NCBI GenBank assembly: GCA_973895155.1
Contig: OZ316896.1
Location: forward strand, 5,642,001-5,706,000
DNA from: Marsupella aquatica
Lineage: Eukaryota; Marchantiophyta
DNA: 64,000 nt
Reading direction: 5' to 3'
Positions 56,063-64,000 of this stretch are shown here, piece after piece (the stretch's first letter is position 1; each line of letters begins with the position of its first letter). Position numbers and translations under genes: made by a program. A model generated the notes under the pieces. It saw nothing but the letters and a program-made list of their open reading frames with translations, was not told the origin of the DNA and ran no database searches.

Positions 56063-59000
56063 ATGGCTCCAGCTGCGCCCCTTTTTCTGGCTCCCCCAGA
56101 GATCACTGATGAAGTTCTCGCAGACGTTAACGTATCTTCGAATTCGTCTGCGATAAAGAACGAGCTCCAGGAGCTGAAGGCTTCTGGTGATGAGTTCCTT
56201 GACATCTTGAGGAAAGCAGTGCCTCCTGGTGGACTCGGGGGAGCTCCTAATTATTTGCACATAGATTCAGAGGGCAACCTGATGGGATTGACAGAGAACA
56301 CGTCCGCAACTTACCTCACGTCTGGCGATGCCTGCTTGGACTTTTTCTTCCAGGTGAGATTTCAATGTGTTTCTCGACGCAAATAGACCAATTCTGAGAT
56401 TGGCAGATTTTGATGGACAGTGAATCACGTTACCGGATTGTGCTAACGAAGGATCTTCCACTGTATTCCTAAATTTTCCCTGTGCATCGTTTGTTGTCTA
56501 TGGAGCACATATCTAATCATAGGAGATGTTTTTTCGTTCTTGAAGGTTGTTCCTTCCACAATGGAGAATGAGCTCGTATCGTTGCTGGAGAGAGCGTGGA
56601 AGGAAAACGCGTTGACAGCGCTGAAGCTGGTGTTCAATTTGCGAGGTGTCAGAGGGACAGGCAAGTCGGACAAGGAAACTTTCTACTGGGCTGCCTTGTG
56701 GCTGCATACGTATCATCCGGCCACTCTTGTCGAAAATGTGGAAATGATAGCAGAGTTTGGCTACTTCAAAGACCTCCTAGAGATGCTGCTCAGGCTGGTG
56801 GAAGGACCCGACGAGACGAAAAGCAAAGCTGTAGCGAAAATGCGTCACAAAGAGGGTATGGATCTCACTCTATCGTGAAATTTGAATCTCATCGCATCTA
56901 ATTTATATTCCGTAAGATGGACATGAATCTTTCGTGTCGAGAACTTGTAAGACGAGTTAATCAAGCAAGCAGTGACGTAGAGGTATTGAAAGTTGACTTG
57001 ATCCTACTTCTGACATTGTTCATTGTTACTTAGTCACGGACTATCCTGGTTTCAAACGAAATGGACCTCTATTTGGAGATTAGGTGGAGTGCATAGAATT
57101 CCAAGCTGATTCGTCGTTTTCCATTCTCCGCTTAGAGAGCATCTTCTGTCCAGCATAATCGGTCCATATCGTTCGCCTTTAATCTGTGGATCTTAACTTC
57201 TAGATTACCGCCTTCTCACTAGCGCTCTACCTCGCCGACCCGTTCATCTTCAACGAAATTAGTCGTACTGTGGATTGTCGGTCTTCGTGTTGTAGTAATA
57301 CGGTCATTTCCTCTGTTGCTGTTGTCCAAAAAGGAGAGAGCACGCAGAGGTTTCCGAAACAATCCAATCCAATTTCGCCCTCTGTTAGGGACGGGGAGAC
57401 ATGAGAGAAGAAGAGTGGATGTAGTAACACCAGTAAGCAATGGATTGAAAAGCTTAAAGTATGTCCCAACTTCATTATTGGCAATTTCATGTCTGCACGA
57501 ATCCATCCATCAATCCATTCATTTGTCATTCATGCATCTATTCGTTCATTCATTCATTCTTTCCTAGACGCTGGTGTCACTCGTGGTATGTGGAGTACCT
57601 GTGATTGACGTTTGATTGTGGACCATGCCCAGTTATTTCTAATGGAAAAATCAACGCCAAAATTTGGGAAAATGTAAAGAAGCAGAAAGAGAGGAAGAAG
57701 AAGCGGCAGGCTCTTATAGTAGACGCTAGCTCCAACGCTGAATTGGACGATGACATCTACGAAGATATTGACGACGATTTTGTGTACGTGGTGCGCTATG
57801 TCCAAGCCGATGATGGCGATGGCTATTATGCCAGAAAAGGAGCTGCTGCTCGAGCAGCCGCAGAGGCCGGCACTCTCAAACCGAGAGAAGAACGGGTTGC
57901 CGAATCAGTGGCCAAAGACCGAGCTGCTAGCGAAAAAGCAGCCCTCATCCGTAAGGAGAAGAAACTCGCATTGGCGCGCAGAGTTGCGAAGATCTATTCC
58001 CAGGATCTCAAATTCCAGAACCTCTACTGCAAAATAGCCGACGTGTTTGCCGGCCGACTGAAAGGTGATCTCAACGCTCTCCAGGAAGATCGGTTGTTTG
58101 ACATCGGTCTCGCTGCCCAGTGGGTTCCATCGTTAGACAGTTCGTATGACCTCCGAACCCTGCTGTGCTACGCCGTTGCCACCCGGCTCTTCCCAAAGGA
58201 AGCTTATTCCGAGTATGAGGGGATGGATGACCGCCAGTACGGTTTTGCAGTGCGTGACAAGCTTCGAAAGGAGGTCCTGGTTCCTTTGAGGAAATCGCTG
58301 GATCTTCCCGAGGTTTTTATGAGCGCGCAGAAGTGGGGGGTAGTGAATTACAGACGAGTGGCGTCAGTGGCCATGACGAGATACAAGAGTCTGTTTCTGA
58401 AGCACGACGAGGAGAGGTTCAATCAGTACCTTGCGGCCGTGGAAGCAGGTGAGCAGAAAATTGCAGCAGGCGCGCTGCTTCCTCATGAGATTTTGCTTCA
58501 AGCAGTGAACGAAGAAGAGCAATCGGCCCAGGTCGCCGAGCTGCAATGGAAGCGTATGGTAGAGGATCTCAAAGAGCATGGAAAATTGAGCAACTGTATC
58601 GCTGTGTGTGATGTATCCGGAAGTATGTCGGGTATCCCCATGGATGTGTGCATTGCATTGGGAATGCTGCTGTCCGATCTGAGCGAGGAACCTTGGAAGG
58701 GCCATGTAATTACATTCAGTGAAAACCCAGAAGTGCATTTAATTGCTGGCGAATCACTGAAAGAAAAGTACGAATTCACAAAAGTAATGGATTGGGGCAT
58801 GAACACTAACTTTCAGCTGGTATTTGACAAAGTCCTGGCGATGGCTAAGCTCGATCAGTTGGCTCCCGAGAAAATGATCAAACGGCTGTTTGTATTCAGT
58901 GATATGGAGTTTGACCAAGCTTCCTCAACACCTTGGGAAACAGATTATGAAGCTATATCAAGCAAGTTTAAGTCCGCTGGGTATGGCGCTCCTCCGGACA

Positions 59001-59194
59001 TAATATTCTGGAACTTGAGAAGTTCAGGGAGCATACCTGTCCTGAAGTCTCAGCCTGGTGTTGCTCTGGTGTCCGGTTTTTCGAAGAATATACTGAAGGT
59101 GTTTTTGGAGGGAGACGGAGCCATTGATCCTTTGATGGCTATGAATGACGCTATCGGAGGAGAAGAGTACAGCAAATTGAAGGTTGTGGACTGA
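56063..59194 (+). CDS. DUF2828 family protein with vWA-like domain
   Basis: Three exons join in phase: 56063-56353, 56546-56855 and 57633-59194, for about 720 residues. The introns are 192 and 777 bp. The start of exon 3 is chosen at a cag acceptor whose phase fits. The N-terminal region has TSGDACLDFFFQVVPST, then LRGVRGTGKSDKETFYWAALW and EFGYFKDLLEMLLRL. A charged helical linker follows (ERKKKRQ, RKEKKLALARR). The conserved DUF2828 core has AAQWVPSLDSSYD, RKEVLVPLRKSLDLPEVFMS and AGALLPHEIL. The C-terminal vWA-like fold has the metal-site motif AVCDVSGSMSG (DxSGS) and LFVFSDMEFDQA. Family length is normal and the gene looks intact. Its function is not established; the fold suggests metal-dependent protein binding and the family is often cytosolic. 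Confidence 0.93.
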
Positions 59195-60429
59195 CATGTT
59201 TTGATAGCTCTGGTTTGACTGATTATTTCTCTTATCAAAGCACTGCAATGAGACAGCACTCTTCTCGGAAGCATCAAGGATAATCCTTGATCTCTCGTCA
59301 TGGCGGGAAAGCAACTCTGTCGAACGACTCGTCGATTCAACTGGGATCGAAATGCTGACAATCCAGACTGACGGAAAAGGGAGAAAATAGAAGGAGAATT
59401 CAGGCCGTCTCTGTTTAAAGAGCTGGATCACTGAGGAAGGGCTTCGTCTCACGATACAATCAGACCACAGCACAAGATTGTGGCAGATGGTATCAATCAT
59501 ACGGAAATTAAGAAGACACAGGAATTAAACAGAAGAACCCCACAATAGATTCTTGGATAGCTACCTCTTTCTTGATCCTTGGAAAAGTAATGATTGACGA
59601 GGCACTGGAGCTTTGTTTTGCGACTATCTTAGTCAATCCATTAAAACATCCGATGGGGCAGTCTTGCAGTTAGTTCAATTGTTTCACGAGGTCTCGGGTA
59701 TTGCATGAGAGCTTAGAATAGGCTGTGCATTGAGCTTCAGCTCCGTCCCATCCATAGTGGTTATCTGTAGCTGACTTACGCTTATCCATGTCAACTGTGT
59801 ACAATGACGAGTCTCCCTTGAAGGGTAAGCATTGTTTCCAAGTGCAGTGAAAACTTTGGGTGAGAAGCCACATCTGAATAGCACTCATATTGAGTACAAC
59901 AGGAGCAATCGCACAGTGCGATTTCTTTCTTGACATGAATTGGTTTACCCATCACGATATTCCTTTCTGCTCTGATATCCTAATGTGCGCTGGTGAAAGT
60001 TCATTTCATTTCAGAATTTCTGTGTTAATGCTGAAATTGCTTTGAGCACCATCATGTGTTTTTGGTTGCACTGGAAATTGGCTCCGATTGGTACCTTCCT
60101 AGAAATTGCTTATGGTGAGAGTCTTGAGATCATCTGTCTTCCTTCATAGTCTCGCTTACAAGTTTTGGTGAAGTATGGTTAAACAACGATCTTATAGCAA
60201 AAGTTTACGATTGCACAGAATCTTGTAGGGCAAGTGAACCTACTTACTACCCAAGTATCCAAATTAACGGTAACTTGAGGATAAAAGGAACTTGTGAGGG
60301 AAGAGTCACCAAACAATGCAAAATCCCGAGATCTACCATGAATATTCAAACCTCCAAGCACTGGACGAAGAAGATGGATCTAAAGGTAAATGGAAACATT
60401 TGTGCTGCAAAAACGAACATTACGAATCT
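59195..60429. other. 3' flank of the DUF2828 gene
   Basis: No gene recognised; short ORFs on both strands only. Confidence 0.45.
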
Positions 60430-60497
60430 TGCGGTGAACATGGCTCTGCGATCTTCAGATCTCCAGTCTGAAGCTCTCCCAACTGAGCTATCCCCGC
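60430..60497 (-). pseudogene. tRNA-Phe-derived pseudogene
   Basis: 68 nt, nearly identical to the tRNA-Phe at 60656-60728 over the acceptor and D arms, but with the anticodon triplet changed from GAA to GGA and part of the T arm deleted. It lies about 160 bp from the intact gene on the same strand, so it is a decayed local duplicate. Confidence 0.85.
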
Positions 60498-60655
60498 CAG
60501 TTTTCTGAGCTCTTTCATAACGTCATAATCAAATATAACAGACGATTATGACTTGCAAAACTAGTGGATTACAGAGAAGTGGCCGTAAGAAGCCAAACCC
60601 CCATTCACAGATCGAAAAAGGAAACTGCTCTGAAGCATTCACACTATGTGAGATG

Positions 60656-60680
60656 TGCGGTGAGCGTGGATCGAACACGC

Positions 60681-60723
<43 letters not shown>

Positions 60724-60728
60724 CCCGC
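60656..60728 (-). tRNA. tRNA-Phe (GAA)
   Basis: On the minus strand it begins GCGGGGATAGCTCAGTTGGG and shows all arms: D arm, anticodon loop CTGAAGA with GAA, T arm with GTTCGATCC, and the discriminator A. It closely matches the nuclear tRNA-Phe of land plants. A run of T on the minus strand about 36 nt downstream (AAAAA at 60616) could stop RNA polymerase III. Confidence 0.97.
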
Positions 60729-63287
60729 TTGATGGCAATGTGCGTAACCAGTTTTTATCAATACTGATTCATTTTTCAAACAGTCTGCTAATATCCCAAG
60801 CTGAAAATTAAGCAGTTTAAGCAAATCTTATGATCGCTTTGTAGACTGATTTGCTATTAGAAGCAATTCACCCTGCTAAACATGGTCAGAGACAAATAGA
60901 GGGAGGGGATGAGGCAGCTCTTTTGTTGTTGTTGTTGTTGTTTAAATGCATATGGAGACTTTATTGCAATAAACTTGCTCTACTTTGAACAAGTTGGAGG
61001 GCCAAAAATCTTTTGGGGGGAGACTTGAAAATGTTCTGCAGATTGGTGGTGTCACACCTTGTATCGCACTCTCGTTCCCAAAGGCAATTTACTAGTTGAA
61101 CTCCCTAACAGCTGAATAATGAAGTGTAGCAAGGTTTCCAAAAAGAACAAGACCCATTAGTCCAAATGAAGGGCATTTTTTTATTGTAATTCTCCACTAC
61201 ATGGTTTCTTTCATCTTTCAACTAGAGGTACTTCTGTTTTCTTGTTCAACTACCAAGTAGGAGTGACATAATTATCTGGAATGAATTTTCCACAGCAACA
61301 AACAACCAGAACTTGGAGTTCACTGTCACATCTTACAATAGAGCTTCAGCATCTCAGCTAGATTGCACATTAAGTTGGTGGTGGAATCTGGGTTTTACAA
61401 TTGGATTGCTCTGTTCCCCAGATTGACCTACTAGGGAGTCTCAAAGCTGGCAATTTGATGGACCTTAACTACCTAGTTAGAGGTTATGGACACAAAAAGT
61501 TACTGACTACCAAATTCATAGCCCATCACTTTTGCACAACCTTGTGATGTTATGGCAAAGGTTGTGAAAAAGGTTGTGAAAAAGTTGTGACAATTCCTTT
61601 ATGGCTGAATGCCATCATCTGTATTTGTAAGGCTTTGAGATCCCCTAGTCACACAATGCCAGCAACAACTTTACCCAGTTCACCACTCCCGCTCACTTGC
61701 ACAATGCATGGGAGTGGGCCAAGATTTTGGGCACATTGAACACAGCAGTTAAGGGCACAATTCCATAAGCTCTTATAAGTTAAACTCTTCCTCGTAGAAC
61801 CAGATAATGCTAAGTGTTACTATAATGAACACATTGTTTTGTAAATTTGTGGTCTAGAATCACAAAGAGAAAGAAGGTTTCGACTCATCCACGTGAGATA
61901 GTGGTGGTTTAAGAATTGAGGGCACAAAAGGTAGAGTCAAAGACTCTGTTGCCCGTCCACCTTCCCATTGGAAACTTGAAAAGTTGCCGTCAAGTAAAAC
62001 AACTACCCAGATCTAACTTCTTTGGGAAACGGATTTCTGGAAATGGAAAGATACTCCCCTAAGCCTTTTTTGGCCATTCAAATTCTTGTTCTGCAAAAGT
62101 AATCTTACTAACAATCAATGCAATAGAAATTTACTTCATGGTCTAGACCTAGAGTGAAGCCTTAGGCTAGAACTCTGCCCAAGTCATTTATCTTATAAGA
62201 AGGTGGGGGGGGGGGGGGGGGGGGGGCAGTGAATGGGGACAAATCACAAATGAATGCACAATAAAGAATCTCATTCTTACAAGATTTTTTGTGCTCACCT
62301 ATAGTTACATTCAAGTGAATGGGTAGTCAGGGCAGTTTCTGAAAGAAATACAGTGTCTGTTATGAGGTTACTACCCTTCTTTCTAAAAGGCCGACCGACA
62401 AGGAAGTCAAGTTCACACACTGGACATCAAACTTGTAATCCACTACCAAGATAAACGAGTAAGCTTGCTTTTACTTGTAGGTCTGTACCTTTTGTTTAGT
62501 CAGCCGTTAGATTTAGGACTCTCTGTTCATTTTTCCCTGTCGCTGGTTCTCTGAGCTCTACTTGATCTGGCTCCTTGGCCGACTCCATTCCTTGGTGGCT
62601 TTTCTATTAAGTAAATGTTACCAACAATAGTGTTTGAAATTTATTGGCTTTGCAAGCAAGTTATGATATACAGGTGCAGGAGCACAAGGCTTGAAGACAT
62701 TCAACCGGGTCGGGGGATGTGGATGGACACTTATATGAATCATATATATGAATTTTCTGGGCTTTTCTCATTTTATGTTTGAAAAGTTTTGCAGAATACC
62801 GTCAGCTTAGATGAATACCCCTAACCCTACAGACACCATGAGGCCTATAAAATCAATCAATACGGGTGCATTCGATTCTTCATAATCTGAGTCTTAGTTA
62901 GACAGTTTCGCGTATAAAATGAGATTGCACCTTGAGCAGCTACTCGCTAATCGCCGATCAAGCTGTAAACTGATAACGTATGTTATCGAGATTTCTTATT
63001 CGGAATGACAAGTGCAAAACTCACGTTTCACCCTGTTTACATCAGTTCATGAAAACGTGAAAATAGGTAGATTTCAAATTCTACAGGCATCCCTCGTCGG
63101 GCTCACTACTCTGCTTGCCCCAGAACTCATTGGGAAACTAATAGGCCTTTGTTGGATTAAGAAATCTACTTGTTTGGGAACCCGTACGTTCTGTACTATC
63201 ACGAATGTACAAAATTGAAGATTGTGGATTAATCTACAAACCTGTAAGACAGCAGGTCTCATGTATACAGAAATCAACTTCTTCCAG
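60729..63287. other. Intergenic, no gene recognised; poly-G tract
   Basis: A 22-base G run lies at 62205-62226 and a TTG repeat at about 60924-60941. The plus ORF 63012-63218 is unrecognised. Nothing else is supported. Confidence 0.45.
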
Positions 63288-63912
63288 TCAAACCTGGTCT
63301 TTCAAACCTTTGATCCACATGTCGTGGAAAAAGTCATCAGACACCGCTGCTCTGGCAGATTCGTAGAGAAGGACTCGTTTGCCAAATGACCGTAAAGCAC
63401 GTTTCTGATGAGAAGTGCATTGCTGAACGACAAAAGTATTCACCAACGTCAGCCTTGTGACAAACAAAACCTGTCGAGGAGATAGATAATAAGACATTGA
63501 CAAAATGAGCTCACCTGGATATCGTCTCAGACATAGGCCGGACAGTGATTATAGTAGTCAAAATGTGGAAAAATGCACGTAGGAAGTGGGCCCTCAATGG
63601 TTCGGGGTCATAAACGCTGATGTAGATGCAAAACTTACATAAGATTTTTTCTTGACGAGAATGTCTGCTACATAGTGAATCCAATGACAATTTGTTTGCG
63701 GAAAACTGCAAGAATACACAATTTGTGAGGAAGCCTTTACTTGGCTTTAGATATATGTTTGACAAACAATTTCCCACTGATTCCCGAGTGAGCCTTGCTA
63801 ATATCATTTGAAAACAAGCGAAATGCAAACTAGGGATTTTGTACCAATCAAATGGGTTCATTTTGTTAAATCTATACCTCCCTTCCCAATTCCCTTTCGT
63901 TACGCTGAGCAT
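63288..63912 (-). CDS. Possible exons of an unidentified minus-strand gene
   Basis: The frame 63503-63288 ends with RSFGKRVLLYESARAAVSDD and FFHDMWIKGLKDQV. It has a balanced, protein-like composition and an acceptor-like ttgtcgttcag just upstream of QCTSHQKRAL. The frame 63912-63511 is longer but less convincing. No domain is recognised. A gene running leftward from beyond the window is possible. Confidence 0.25.
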
Positions 63913-64000
63913 CCTTCGGTAAGTGTCAGCCTGCAGTCCAAAATCAAACTGTAATCAGCTCAAACTCCATCAAAGAGAATGTTTTGTAAATTGGGGACTA

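Noticed and set aside
55372-56260. Minus ORFs of 140 and 170 codons upstream of the DUF2828 gene
   Set aside because: They overlap a duplicated promoter/5' region and the first exon, and have no recognisable domain.

Overview
Nuclear DNA of a plant. The support is: spliced genes with GT-AG introns; a vacuolar-type amino acid transporter and a DUF2828 protein of plant type; a eukaryotic tRNA-Phe(GAA); Ty1/copia elements primed by initiator tRNA-Met; and hAT, CACTA and copia insertions packed between genes. Short introns and an unusual transposon set suggest a non-flowering streptophyte (bryophyte or lycophyte grade), but the sequence does not settle the lineage.

Layout. 1-2 kb: decayed Pif1/Helitron-type helicase end and a two-exon gene of unknown function. 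2.97-3.31 kb: solo copia LTR with a 5-bp target duplication. 8.0-10.3 kb: five-exon MDR/enoyl reductase-like gene, preceded by tandem repeats. 12.0-14.2 kb: three-exon AVT/AAAP amino acid transporter gene. 15.81-25.75 kb: a complete but decayed hAT transposon (9.9 kb, 8-bp target duplication) with a transposase, an oppositely oriented protein kinase-like gene, mirrored GC-rich arms and mirrored subterminal repeats. 26.93-33.68 kb: copia element A (old, broken). 33.75-43.40 kb: a 9.65-kb DNA transposon with a 15-bp inverted repeat and 8-bp target duplication. It encodes a D-D-E transposase of a P/THAP9-like type together with zinc-finger/PHD proteins resembling plant EDM2. 43.63-45.31 kb: non-autonomous CACTA element built of 24-bp repeat arrays. 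45.99-52.83 kb: copia element B (young, nearly open), with a 100-N assembly gap. 54.1-55.3 kb: a satellite of about 70-bp units. 56.1-59.2 kb: three-exon DUF2828/vWA gene. 60.4-60.7 kb: tRNA-Phe and a tRNA pseudogene.

The ordinary genes are the MDR, AVT, DUF2828 and tRNA genes at the two ends. The middle 37 kb is a pile of transposons whose exact ends can be read from target duplications. The best candidates for something undescribed are the PHD-carrying D-D-E transposon (33751-43401), the kinase-carrying hAT (15813-25754), and a UGA codon at the identical gag-pol boundary of two diverged copia families.
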